This document shows positions 1 through 11,099 of a stretch of 64,000 bases of DNA, one piece after another (within the stretch, counting starts at the first letter, position 1; every line of letters begins with the position of its first letter). This stretch comes from Synaphobranchus kaupii. Lineage: Eukaryota > Chordata > Actinopteri > Anguilliformes > Synaphobranchidae. The position numbers and the translations under genes are program-made. The stretch is taken from assembly GCA_029718625.1 (NCBI GenBank), contig CM056377.1, positions 36,346,457 to 36,410,456 on the forward strand, written 5' to 3'. The notes below the pieces were generated by a model. That model worked only from the letters and a program-made list of their open reading frames with translations, did no database searches and was not told the DNA's origin.

Positions 1-465
1 CAGTGGCATGAGTCAAAGTGAAAAAGTGTGGTTAGTTCTGTCCACAATAGCACCGGTGATCTGTGTAGCTGTCTGTGGTTATACACAAGGACTCTCGCAG
101 CAGCAGTTACTCTGCCAGGCTGAAAGGGGTCAGGCTTCTATTGACTGGCCACACTCCGACTGATGTCATCCCTCTGAGACCCAATCAGCTGTAAGCTCCA
201 GCAACAAGACTCTCTACCTAAAGTCACCCAACATTCTCTGTTGCCAGGTGACCTAAAGGTGAATCCCTTCCCCCTCCACCACCACCAGGACATGCATTCA
301 GTTTTAACAAGGCCCACTTGGAGCTGCAAAGCAAAGTTTTCTGTATACTAATGCAGTCTGACAAAATGTATCAGTCAATTATCATTTAATAATCTTGTAG
401 TTTGTGAAGAGTCAGAAAAGACAGTTTTTTTCTCTCTCCCTGATATAGTTTTGCATACAGAGAAG

Positions 466-617
466 TGATTTACTAAGACCTTTAGGGTGTGCAAAACTTT
501 TAGCATACGCAAAACCAATAATGGTATTTCTTTTGCACCAATCAATGGTTGTGTTATTGGTTTTGTGTGTGCTAAAAGGTTTTGCACACGCTAAAGCTCT
601 TAGTAAATCTGGCCCCT
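466..617. mobile_element. Short inverted-repeat element (MITE), copy A
   Basis: The two ends are inverted copies: TGATTTACTAAGACC at the left and a near-complement ending TAGTAAATCTGGCCCCT at the right. The inner arms also pair (left GTGTGCAAAACTTTTAGC, right GCTAAAAGGTTTTGCACAC). A second copy with better preserved ends is at 49695-49872, in the 3' UTR of the channel gene. Copy A seems to lack the outer GGGCC at its left end. No coding capacity. Non-autonomous DNA transposon is the best reading; the superfamily is not clear because no target-site duplication is obvious. Confidence 0.7.
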
Positions 618-667
618 AGAGTACAGCTGCCAGACACAGTCAGCACTGGCATGGTCCAGATTCTATA

Positions 668-796
668 CCAGACTGTGGGGCCTGTCCAAGCACTGAAACA
701 GTGCCTTAAACCAGACTGTGGGGCCTGTCCAAGCACTGAAACAGTGCCTTAAACCAGACTGTGGGGCCTGTCCAAGCACTGAAACAGTGCCTTAAC
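668..796. repeat. Tandem repeat, 3 copies of a 43-bp unit
   Basis: Three consecutive 43-base units begin at 668, 711 and 754, each opening CCAGACTGTGGGGCCTGTCC. Copies one and two are identical and the third differs only at its last base. The array sits inside a longer sequence (about 618-840) that has a diverged, single-unit relative at 9025-9130, so the triplication is a local event within a dispersed repeat. Confidence 0.9.
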
Positions 797-1009
797 AGGA
801 CGAACCACCCAGAAGCCCTGAAAGTAATCATCCTAATGGTAGATTTTAGCAGTCATTTAGATAGCAATTGTACCCTCTGTTCTCCTTTAGGCAGTTTCAA
901 AAAGTGACATTATTGCTCTGTTCTGATATTTCTTAGTTTCCCACGGACTTTAAATATGGAATTATCATTTGTAAAACTTTTGTTGGCTAATTTTAAACAA
1001 GCTCTGAGC

Positions 1010-1560
1010 GCCTCCTTCGTCCTCAATTCAATTATTCAGCAGCTGCCGCCCCCGTCCCCGTCCCCGTCCCACCCTCTCCTATCGGCTCACTCTCAGAGTG
1101 AACGGATACGCTGTCTGAGGTAAAGCGGCACTGTGTGAAATTCAACTTAAGATGCTTATTAATTGATTCATGCATCTGCTACATCCCTTCCCTGCCACGT
1201 TCACAAATTAAATTACCGGATTACACATCCTTATCCTCCGTCCGACACGCTGTACCCGGTGAGATCCCAGCAAATCATAATGGCTAATAAATTGCGGGAA
1301 ATTAATTGGACAGTGGTGGAGCCACCCGGCCCGGCCCGTCTCTCTCGGTGTCCCGCAGATTGGCGCTGGTCCCGTCCCCCTGTCGGCGAGCAGCAGAGTG
1401 ACCGGAGCGGAACGGACAGGGGTCAGCACGCACCCGGGAGAGAGCTGAGAGAGACAGCAGCTCCACAGCCGCGAACCATGCACTCCTGCCATAATTAATA
1501 TCCATGCCCACTGCATTAAAAATTCATCCATCACCTGTCTGGACAAGTCATTCTCATCAC
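1010..1560. other. GC-rich block, possible conserved non-coding element
   Basis: This is a clear rise in GC and CpG between AT-rich flanks, interspersed with homeodomain-like AT cores (AATTAATTGG, CATAATTAATATCC, TTAATTGATTCATGC). Two overlapping open frames exist here, one per strand, but neither has splice signals or a recognisable domain. A regulatory element is an inference from texture only. Confidence 0.3.
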
Positions 1561-3775
1561 ACCTTGGGAACCGGCCGGTGACGGTGTGCCCAGAAAAAAG
1601 TCAGTCGTTCATTGTCTGTCAATGAGATCCTTAGGGAAATAGCCAGGGTGATCATTTTGAGTAAACTTTTGAGTAAAAGTTTAGAGTCTTATCATTTGCT
1701 CTTCTCACAGGGGTCACGGGGGTTGTAGTTATTGAGTTGTGGTAAGTGTGAGCGAGCTTTTATTATTCATAATCACTGAAGGTTGATGTCTTTTTCTAGT
1801 TTTGGGAAGTTTAAGGCTGAATTTCTTCTTACTTGGTTTAAATCATGCTGTGAACTGCACATACGGTGAGACCTTTACATGACGTTGCCACTTCCGATTG
1901 TCTTTGAGGCTAGCAGCAGTTTGCCGACGTGTCGTTGCTTTATTTTATTTACATGGCCATGTTTGGTGGATAGTGGACTGCGATTGCATGCTCTGATGCA
2001 AGCATTATAAAAGTCTTATGATGATGAACGTCTTTGATGTGACGTGATAGTCCCGAGAAATGCACATACTATAGCAGAGCAGAGAGCTAAGAAAGATTAC
2101 CCTCAGGGAGAAAAAGCATGTAATTTTATTGAAGAGGAGACCCAGGCAATGATGCAGTACATAATAAAAAAATCTAATCAATTTCATCTCAGAGGAGAAA
2201 CTGATCATCTCAGAGGAGAAACTGATCATAACCATAAAGTTGATATAATTAGGGCACAGGAAATGGTCTCCCATTAAAGGTGCATCCTGGTAGACAGTGT
2301 ACAGAAATGAGAGACACAAAAAGCGTGTGCTTTATTGAAATTTCGGCCTTGCATGAGAGCAGCCTGGAGTTACCGTGTCTGAGGAGGGTCTCTTGTAGCT
2401 AGAGAAAGTGGATTCAATCGACTCTGCTTTGCCTTGGCTCATTTTTTGTAGTAATTGTCTTTCGTAAATCCATGTCTACTTTGTGTGAATCAGTGAGAAT
2501 GTGTCCAGCAAACCTTTTCCCCTTCACTGTTTGTAAATATGGTTTGGTGTCCCTTGGCACTTTTATTTGCTGGAATTTTAATTGTAAAATCACTCTCAGC
2601 TGCATTGCTGACAGAGCTGCTTTCTTCTTTATGAAATCCTATTCAGAGAACTCTCATACCTCCTCCGGTGAACCAGCAAGAAACCAGGGCAGTGGGTCAT
2701 GCTGAGTTGTCATGGTAATAGAAATGATGGATTTTTGATAACTGCATATTCACTTCTTTTTTCAATCATTTGGAAGCATCCACCATGTAAATTATCCAAC
2801 ATTCTTGGGAGTCTTAAATTACCCATTGTAATATCAGAAGATTAAGTGTTGAACAGTACCTTTGTAGTATTCGATTCCTGCATCTTTTAACTTTTTTTTT
2901 TTTACAAACTAATATAAACTATTAAGAAGGTGAACCACAGAAGCTGTTTCAAGTGCATATTTAACAGGGCACAGTGGAAATAAGATATATACACAAACGT
3001 GGAATTGCGGGATACTCATGCTTATGATTTTCCTACATTATTAACGAAATAAAGTGATGCTGCTACTTTTAATGAAAAATTACTATCAAACAAGGTGTAG
3101 TAAGCTTGCATTTTATTTTTGTCTTTGATCTGATTTAACGTGTTTATTATGTTGTCTAGTAACGTTACTCTCAGTTGCGTGTCTTGCCTCAGGTTGCTAG
3201 CAGCCAGTGCATAATGATGGTTACACAAATGCATGATTTACCTAAGGGATAATCCACGGCGAGGCGTGTGGTATATGATTAATGATTTTATTAATACACG
3301 ACGCGGAAGCAGAGAACCACCCGATGCAAAGCTAGCTAGATAGCCATCTACTCCGTTTGCTTCACTTATTAGAGTGAATTTCTGTCATCACATAATTTCC
3401 TTCTGCTATGAAAAGCTCTCGTAAAGTATGGAATAAAGTCATAACCTTACCTGCATTATTAAAGCCACATGTCCTTTCTAAGATTATGTAGTTATTTTCT
3501 GCCTTTTCTGCTTATATCTGGTGTACAGTGTAAGTTTCAACCACCGAACTATATTCGGTGGTTTCAACATGGGCGAAATCTCAAAGATTAATCTGCAGTA
3601 CATTACGCAATTCCAATTGGGAGTAGTAATATCTTGGAACAAATTGTAATTGATTGACAGCCTTAATAGAAATTCTAAGCTTTCCAAATAGGCATAATAT
3701 CGGTCATGATTATACAGTTGGGAGCGATTGTCAGAGCTGTGCATGTCACGAGCGTATTTCAAAACAACACGCGCC
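1561..3775. other. Gene-free AT-rich stretch
   Basis: No exon, RNA gene or recognised element is seen. The only local structure is a 21-bp direct duplication (CATCTCAGAGGAGAAACTGAT) at 2185-2226. Confidence 0.6.
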
Positions 3776-3836
3776 ATCGTATGGAGGATTATTCAACCCA
3801 AAATTAAAATTAAAATGAAAACGAAAATGAAAATGA
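3776..3836 (+). repeat. GGATTATTCAACCC + (GAAAATGAAAACG)n module, copy 1
   Basis: The motif TGGAGGATTATTCAACCC is followed by AAAAT and a run of GAAAACGAAAATGAAAATG. The same motif and run recur twice on the other strand at 4600-4715, so this is a repeated module and not a chance purine tract. Confidence 0.65.
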
Positions 3837-4514
3837 AGATAGACTTTTTGAAGCAATGCCTTAATGTTCGCTTAAAGTACCGGAGCCAGGTTAAAAGTTT
3901 AAACGATCCAGTGACTCATTTGCGATCCAGTGACTCTTCATTTATTTTAAGAGAGGATTTAATTTATTTCCAGCAGTACAACACAACCATCCAATCCAAT
4001 GTTTAACCTGCCACAATGTAGCCTATCGTAGGCTACTACCAGGTTTGCAGAGGTGGAAATTCCAGGGGTCAGAAAGTAAAAGTCCTGCCGTGTTTCTTCC
4101 ACCCATGAACTCACGATTTCACTAATTAGCCTAGTTAGCTCCTACCTCTTGGCTGAAGAATTGTGATAATTAGCAAATCCAGGTGATTGGAACAAATGAT
4201 TGGGGAGGACTTTCACTTTCTGAACCTGGATTTTCCACCTCGCAGGTTTGACCTATAGCCTACACAGCGTAGCGCTGGCTAGCTAGCTCCTTTTCTTTCA
4301 TAAAAGAAGAATACTTTATAACACTGCTCAGATTCTTCATCATTTCATACATTAAAACGTATGAGTGCCCTGAGAGCATAGTATCAAGCACAGACTGTTA
4401 CCCATCCCTATGCTATGCTCCCCCTAGTGTTCATTAAGTGCTACTGCACTAAACCTGTATGAGGCCCACCCTGCTTGCTTGACCATACCCCCTCATTTAC
4501 ATATAGTACAGCTC

Positions 4515-4715
4515 GAAAAAGAAAATGAAAACGATAATGAAAATGAAAATGAAAACGAAAATGATAATGAAAATGAAAACGAAAATGAAAACGAAAATGA
4601 AAACGAAAATGAAAAGATTTTAATTTTGGGCTGAATAATCCTCCATTTTCATTTTCCATTTTCATTTTCGTTTTCATTTTCATTTTCATTTTGGGTTGAA
4701 TAATCCTCCATACCA
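4515..4715. repeat. Inverted pair of GAAAATGAAAACG modules
   Basis: From about 4515 to 4617 the + strand carries GAAAATGAAAACG-type repeats. From about 4643 to 4694 it carries the complement (CATTTTCGTTTTC type). The sequence GGATTATTCAACCC, or a one-base variant, occurs twice on the minus strand (about 4630-4645 and 4695-4712). The block could form a purine/pyrimidine hairpin. Open frames here encode only low-complexity Asn-Glu or His-Phe repeats and are not taken as genes. Confidence 0.7.
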
Positions 4716-4877
4716 TCAAGCGTCTCCGTGGTTTTGCAAGAGAGTGCATTATACGCATTGCTTAGTGAACACCAGTGAGACATCTTTTGTTTGTACAATG
4801 GCGAAGTGACAAAAAGATTTTGGGCTAGGCCCATTCATTACGTTGGGTGAAACAGCATAGCTAATATAGGGACATAA

Positions 4878-5085
4878 ATTAGGGTGACCATATATTGGAC
4901 AGAGGACAGAGGACAGGGTTAGACGGGCGTTATGAACATAATACTAGGCCATTTGTTTGTTTATATATGGTCTATGGAACAAGGAAATCCTAAACAGACA
5001 TTTTAGGAATTTAGAAATCCCGCCTGGATGGATATTTTCGGTCCCAAAAAGAAGAAAAGTCTGGGAAAAAGAGGACGTCTGGTCA
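4878..5085 (-). repeat. Dispersed repeat, copy 1 (partner at 42783-42990)
   Basis: Read on the minus strand, this stretch matches 42783-42990 of the + strand over about 200 bases, including the shared strings GGATTTCTAAATTCCT and ATTATGTTCATAACGCCCGT. It starts GGGTGACCA in one orientation. Two diverged copies in opposite orientation 38 kb apart show an interspersed family. I cannot name it. Confidence 0.7.
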
Positions 5086-5935
5086 GCCTACATAAATGGA
5101 TTATGTCCCGTACAGTTGTCCCGTACAGTAATCCATGGGCTGGCTTATGTTTATATAGGAGATAATTGTAGTAGTTGTAATAGTAATAGTTGTAGTAATT
5201 CATATGATGCTGTAAATTGTGTGCATGTTCTCATACATTGTAATAAATTACCTTTTATGATGAGAATGGGGCTGTGTTGGACATTTTTGCCACTGGAAAC
5301 TAAACTGAGACAAAGAAATTGATTATCTAAGGGTCATTCCCCTTATTAATTGCCTCCTCATAGGACATAATGATGTGCTTCAAATGGACACTAAAGCTGT
5401 GTTCATTTTTTGATAGCTTGGATACTTTGCATATGTATCCATGGATTTTCATGGGTTTGGAACGGTTTGGGTAGGTTTTTGGACACCTATAACCATTCTC
5501 CTAATCTTTTGCAAAAGTTGGAAATTATATAATGATATAGATGCAAATATACTTCCAATGAATTGTTGAAAAATTTTGATTATCTCCTGAATTACTGTGA
5601 TGCACAATTATCCATTTTGGATAGATTTTTGGACACCAAGATACACCATTTCAAATCGCCTCATAGGATTTGAACAGTAATACATATCACTTTCATATTT
5701 TGTACACATGCAGACAGGAGGTTTGCAAACCAGAAAATGTAAAGTTTAACCTTATTCACATATTTGACTCTCAGGTGTAAACTAGAGTGGTGGAACTTTG
5801 TTTCTCACGGGGGGTTGTGTATTCACTGCCCATAATTTACATCTGAGTTATGAAAATAATTTAATTTAAGGCATGATAATAAATGGTACCAGGGTTTTCT
5901 TTAATTTAAGTCATTATTGGTGTTTGTAACATTGA
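5086..5935. other. Gene-free stretch
   Basis: AT-rich, with a partly repetitive texture (GGTTTTTGGACACC and GATTTTTGGACACC recur at about 5475 and 5625). No gene or full element is recognised. Confidence 0.5.
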
Positions 5936-6125
5936 TAGAGTATTCTGGGGGCAATTGTAACAGGGGGCAATTGCAACACCATAAAATTGCACCAATCTGA
6001 AACAAGCTAGAGCTGAGATTCTATCCAGCAAGCTAGCAAGTTTCATGTGTTCAGGGTTGGGGGCAATTGTAACAAAAAATTGTGTTACAATTGACCCCTG
6101 TTACAATTGCCCCCAGAATACTCTA
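5936..6125. mobile_element. MITE with near-perfect terminal inverted repeats and TA ends
   Basis: The left end TAGAGTATTCTGGGGGCAAT is exactly complemented by the right end ATTGCCCCCAGAATACTCTA, and the inner bases continue to pair (TGTAACAGGGG with CCCCTGTTACA). The element is bounded by TA on both sides, consistent with a Tc1/mariner-type target duplication. It is 190 bases long and non-coding. Confidence 0.85.
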
Positions 6126-6409
6126 CCTGGAATTATATAGCTTTAAACAGAACAGTACAAAACAGACGAAAATGGGTAAAATTAAACCTCTGCACAAGGG
6201 GGTTAATAAGGTTGTATAATGTCCTTGTAATATATTCTACATTGGGTTGCAATACTTTTAGTGACATTAGTCACCCTCTTAATCAGCTAAACCATTGAAG
6301 TTGAACCATAAATTCAGTGGTTTGAACGGTCCCCTGTATCGCCCCTTTCTTCGAGGCCCCGCCTTGATGGGCATGCTTTGACAGTTTGCATGTTCAGTTC
6401 AGAGTTTTG

Positions 6410-6850
6410 GCAGGGTTTTTGCGTGACCACGCGGAAATGATAATGTAAACGGATGCAATGCCATTGCATTTGAATTATGTCACTCTTGTGCCGCAAAGCA
6501 TGAAAACGATATATGTTAAATGGCGATTTGAATTATCATTTCCTTTTTGTCATGGATCATGTGATTGCAATAAGAAACTGCTAATGCAAATATGGTTTTT
6601 AATTTTCATTTCAATTATGGCAGGGTTGTGTCGTAGAGGGCGAGAAAAAATAAATGTGAAATGGATTTACATTAACATTTTCAAATTGTCAGATAAAGTG
6701 CGTACATTAACTTGAAAATGAAAACGCAAAATGGCCTTTTGCATTTTCATTTGAATTTTTTCATGGTTTTTGCACACATCGAATGTAAACGAAATGCAAT
6801 CCCCGATTGGCATTTTCATTTGAATTTTGGCGCGGATATGCTTCCATACT
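6410..6850. repeat. Degenerate repeat of TTTGAATT / CATTTTCATTT units
   Basis: Units such as CATTTTCATTTGAATTTT recur (about 6735 and 6815) with related strings (ATTTGAATTATCATTTCC, TTTTCATTTCAATTATGG) and the purine run GAAAATGAAAACGC on the other strand. It is related in texture to the 3.8 and 4.6 kb modules. No coding region is recognised. Confidence 0.45.
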
Positions 6851-7713
6851 CCACCAGAGGGAGCACTTTATTATTGAGGAAAAAATATATTATCATTTTT
6901 GGTTCTTTGTGCTTTGTTTTTATATTGTTTTCTGTTAGACTGTAGGGCCTTTCCAAACAATATTTACACCTTTAAAGAGAAATGTTTCAGTACTGTCTAA
7001 TATGAATATCCTTATCTCTTGAACATGTCATTCCAAAATGTCCACATTTCTCAAAAGCAGAGCATATTAATATCTTTATTGTTCATTTATTTTCAAGGCA
7101 AATAGGCTGAAGTCTGCTTGTGATTTAGTACATATGGAACAACTTCACACCTGCTACTAAAATAAGTTTTCCCAGACTTACCAGCTGTCTGCCATCGACA
7201 TCCGCGGACACACTAAGCCTCTTCAGCACATGAGGAGTGAGACTGAGCACAGATTCAGCCTGACTTTAGTGACACAGAGGGATGAAAACAGAGGGAAAGA
7301 AGTTGTCTCTAGAGTCTGGTTATGACCTTTCTTGAGGATATCATCTAAAGGTTTAGAGAACCGTGCCCTGCCATTGTTTATCTCCAGAGCACAGGCAGAT
7401 TGTTGTGTGAGGCAGACAAAGTTGACTCTGTACCTGAAGTTGACTTGCCTTGGGTTTGCTTTCAACAGAAGGGTTGCGCAGAAAACCATTGTCATCTTAT
7501 CTCACGGTGATAAGAGCACAATGAGAATGTCACATGGCTCATAACGCAGTGTTTTGACGTGCAGTGATGCACAGCGGCAAATGAATGAGGGATGGCTCTC
7601 TCGGGACACAGCTGGTGTGTAACACGGCACTGGTGACAGACGTGTAGGTCACGCTGCACTGATACTCCACGTACCAAATGTATCCCGTTTGGTTTGAGCC
7701 AGGAACTTTGATG

Positions 7714-7714
<1 letters not shown>
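6851..7714. other. Gene-free stretch
   Basis: No exon, RNA gene or element is recognised. Short open frames on both strands lack codon bias, splice context or known motifs. Confidence 0.5.
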
Positions 7715-7797
<83 letters not shown>

Positions 7798-7953
7798 TGT
7801 GTGTGTGTGCGTATGCGTGGGTGCATGTGCGTGCGTGTGCGTGCGTGTGTGTATGTGTGTGTGTGTGCGCGTGCGTGCGTGTGTGTGTGTGTGTGTGTGT
7901 GTGCGCATGCGTGTGTGTGCATGTGTGTGCGTGTGCGTGTGTGTACGTGCGTG

Positions 7954-7989
<36 letters not shown>

Positions 7990-8047
7990 TGTGTGTGTGT
8001 GCATGTGTGTGTGTGTACGTGCGTGTGCGTGTGTGCGTACGTGTGAG
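7715..8047. repeat. Long GT / GCGT microsatellite
   Basis: About 330 bases of almost strictly alternating purine-pyrimidine sequence, mixing (GT)n, (GCGT)n and CATG/TACG interruptions. Open frames in all phases translate to Cys-Val-Arg or His-Thr-Arg repeats and are artefacts of the repeat. Confidence 0.97.
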
Positions 8048-8549
8048 TATCAGGCAGTGGTACCAGGTCTGTACAGACTGCAGAGGTTTGCGCTTTATAC
8101 CTGCTCCTAATTGCAGGTTATATCACAGAGTTTCCCTCATTCATCGAGGGGTTTAAATTTAGAAAGAGAGGTAGCTGCCTCTGGTATCCAGGCAACCCAT
8201 CCCAGAGTATTGTGTAAGAGGGTGCCAAACTGGGAAGCCCTTTATTGCTTGCAGGAGGGGAAGTCGTGATTTGAATCAGGCTGGCAGTGGGCATGAAGAG
8301 GAGGTACTACACAATTGTATGTCTGTATCACATGAGCGTCGAGACTCATGGATTATACTGCTGAAAGCTGTAAAGTTTAACAGAGATGGCCAAATGAAAG
8401 CAATCAAACACATTAAGTATGTGCAAGTTTAGTTGGATTAGTCACAGGGCTCTACAGTACAAATGCAATAACCTTCACAGAGATGACCGATGGTCATTTC
8501 TCAGATAGTAGCTCTGTTGAGTTAGTCAGCCCATTAAATTTGTTTAACA

Positions 8550-8678
8550 CAGAAAGCAGTCCACTTCCCTCAGCATTACTGCTATCAGAACGCAGAAAGC
8601 AGTCCACTTCCCTCAGCATTACTGCTATCAGAACGCAGAAAGCAGTCCACTTCCCTCAGCATTACTGCTATCAGAACG
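8550..8678. repeat. Tandem repeat, 3 exact copies of a 43-bp unit
   Basis: Units begin at 8550, 8593 and 8636, each starting CAGAAAGCAGTCCACTTCCC. The unit sequence is unrelated to the 43-bp unit at 668-796, although period and copy number are the same. 43 is not a multiple of three, so this is not a protein repeat. Confidence 0.92.
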
Positions 8679-9024
8679 CATGTCACTGCCAATTAAGGGC
8701 CAGCAATACCAGACCTAAGACTACACATCAGGAGTGGAAGAGAAGAGAAACGCATAGGCTCTATCTTTTGTGGCCATTTATAGATTTCAACCTACATTCT
8801 CCTGTATATTTTAATTGGAAGTTACATGTATAGACTTATGTATCTATATGTATGTATCTTCCTCATCAATGCAAGGTAAATAATATGGTTTCCATTTTGT
8901 CTAGCTTAGCATCAAGGTCGATGTTCAGAGTATTGGAAGGGGGGTGTCGCTGCTGTACGATGAGTCACTGCTGTCCTTTTGAAATCCGGCCTATTATGCG
9001 GTACTCTGTGGGGTTGCCAGAAAC

Positions 9025-9130
9025 ATTCTGCATCGGCACAGTCCAAGTATGGTACCGGACTGTGAGGTCCGTCCTCACACTAGAACAGTATCTTACAGGA
9101 TGCGCCACCCAGCCGCACCACTGAAATCAT
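9025..9130. repeat. Diverged relative of the 618-840 dispersed repeat
   Basis: Colinear similarity with 640-840: ACCGGACTGTGAGGTCCGTCC against ACCAGACTGTGGGGCCTGTCC, then AGAACAGTATCTTACAGGA against GAAACAGTGCCTTAACAGGA, then GCCACCCAG and CTGAAA-ATCAT. Only one unit is present here. A short further match (CATGGTCCAGATTC) occurs at about 17980. Confidence 0.65.
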
Positions 9131-9220
9131 ACGGTGATGTCATAATCATTATGACAGTTCTGGCATGCGATTTGTGCTTGCCTTATCATTTCTGCTTGCA
9201 GCCATGCTTGTGTCATTGAT

Positions 9221-9794
9221 ATTATAATAATAATAATAATACCTTGTATTTATATAGTGCCTTTCTCGATACTCAAAGCGCTTACAGTGATGAGGGGGAA
9301 ACTCGCCTCTACCACCACCAATGTGTAGCACCCACCTGGGTGATGCAGCGGCGGCCATTTTGCGCCAGAATGCTCACCACACATCAGCTGGGGTGGAGAG
9401 GGAGAGAATGATTATTAGCCAATTAAACTGGGGAATGATTAGGTGGCAGATTGAAAGAGCCGGGTTGGGAGTTTAGCCAGGACACCGGGGAAACCCCTAC
9501 TCTTTGCGATAAGTGTCATGGGATCTTTTAATGAGCACCGTGAGTCAGGTCCTCGGTTTAACATCTCATCCAAAAGAAGGCATCTCCTACAGCACAGTGT
9601 CCCCATCACTGTACTGGGGCATTGGGATTTATTTGACCCAAGGGAAGATTGCCCTCTACTGGTCCACCAACACCGCTTCCAGCAGCAACTTAGTTTTCCC
9701 AGGAGGTTTCCCATCCAAGTACTAACCAAGCCCACACCTGCTTAGCTTCAGCAATTCAGCAGGAGCAGATTGCATGGTGGTATGGCTGCTGTCA
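9221..9794 (-). mobile_element. 5S-rRNA-derived SINE (SINE3-like), minus strand
   Basis: On the minus strand, 9794 down to about 9690 matches the 5S rRNA sequence (GCCATACCACC near the start, AAGCTAAGCAGG, GGTTAGTACTTGGATGGGA, CTCCTGGGAA), so it carries the internal pol III promoter region. The body continues for about 400 bases. The 3' end has AAGCGCTTTGAGTATCGAGA, then CACTATATAAATACAAGGTA and an (ATT)n tail at 9242-9221. This order of 5S head, body and LINE-like tail is that of SINE3-type elements. The 5S part is diverged in its middle, so it is not a functional 5S gene. Confidence 0.85.
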
Positions 9795-10079
9795 AAGGGA
9801 CTGAAAACAAAACTACAATATTGGTGGCAAAAGTTGGTCCAGAAAAACATTTCTGATAGCATTGGTATGAATGGTTGCATCAAATTATTTTCTATATTCT
9901 CTGGGCTTCAAATTAACCTGGATACAACATCAGCCCCCATCCTCTGTGCGTATGGGCTAATGATATGTAATCATTATACAGTCAGAATTAGGAAGAGAGG
10001 CTGAGGAAAGGCCACTAGATTTAGGAATCTAGAGGGCACACCAACCAACTACTGATTTGTACTGTTGTGCAAGCTGTGA

Positions 10080-10260
10080 GCCCCGTCCCAGGGTGAGACA
10101 CAGGACCTTTAAAACAGGCCGGGTTCCAGGAAGAGACGGCGGCTGCAGAGTCGCGCGCGTGCCCCCCGGGGCGCGCGGACAGAGAGCGCTTGTCAACGCG
10201 CATCTCCGCTCTTGCTCCCACACGCGCAGGGACGCAGGCAGCTGTCACTGAGATTTTTCA
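10080..10260. promoter_or_regulatory. CpG-dense block upstream of the candidate alternative promoter
   Basis: Dense CpG and BssHII/SacII-like strings (GTCGCGCGCGTG, GGGGCGCGCGG) stand out from AT-rich flanks and are followed by C-rich sequence to about 10370. It may be part of the CpG island serving the 11.5-kb exon, or a separate start site. No splice donor or reading frame decides this. Confidence 0.35.
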
Positions 10261-11099
10261 TTGTACGAGAGGAGCCCCCCCCCGGGACTCAGCCTCCCAT
10301 GCCCGCCCTCCCTCTCCCTCCCCCGCCCCCACCTCCTCCCCTGCAACCCTCCCCTCCCCAGGGCCTTCTCTGGAGGCAACGTCGCTTCCCTCTATCATCC
10401 ACATTCCATGGTCAGAATTGTTTCTGTTGATATTCAGTCAGTGTTGGCTTTTGGGAGCCTACTGAGAGGCACACACACACTACCCTCGCGGGTGCAGCCC
10501 GTGCCCTTCTCTATCTACCCTGTACCGTGTGCGGTAGGAGCAGGCACTGTCCTGGCACTTGTGTAGTTTGGCGTTTAATTGTATCATCGCCGAGGCAGAT
10601 TCGGCGAAGCGAAGAGTAATGTACAATACGATGCTGGGTGCTCTTTCTGCCCCAATAAACATTTGGGGCTCTCAATTTATTCCCTTCTCTCTTATCTCAC
10701 GCTCACTCTCTCACTACCTCTCTTGATGTCACTCTGTGTTTTGACTTTCTGTGCAGTCACCCTCCCTGCCTCCCTCTCTCTCTGTCTCTCTCTCTCCCTC
10801 CCTCCCTTCTGATTATCCTCAACAGAGCATGTCTTGTTTTTTTTGTTTTTTTTCCAAACACTTCCTAGAGCTCTGTCTCTCTCTCCCAGTAGTAGCAGCA
10901 GCAGCGGTGGCCCAATCCGTAATAGTTGTTCTGCTTCAGCCATCGCCAAACCATCTGCGGCTAGCGGAGACGGGCTCCCATTGGCATCAGTTTCATCTCG
11001 GTCTCATGTGTTTCACTGATCCCGCCTTGCCAGGTTTCAATTATTCATCCTGGAGGAGCAGAGTGGTCCAAGATCACCTCAGAGAGATTCACTTGCAAA

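Noticed and set aside
1163..1546. Overlapping 111-112-codon frames on both strands
   Set aside because: Product of local GC richness; no motif, no promoter or splice pair.
4441..4834. Open frames rich in Asn-Glu or His-Phe
   Set aside because: Low-complexity translation of the GAAAATGAAAACG repeats; no other protein feature.
7492..8156. Several 120-170-codon open frames on both strands
   Set aside because: They are translations of the GT/GCGT microsatellite in each phase (Cys-Val-Arg or His-Thr-Arg repeats).
9690..9794. Functional 5S rRNA gene on the minus strand
   Set aside because: The middle is diverged, there is no terminator at the expected place, and the match runs straight into a SINE body and tail.
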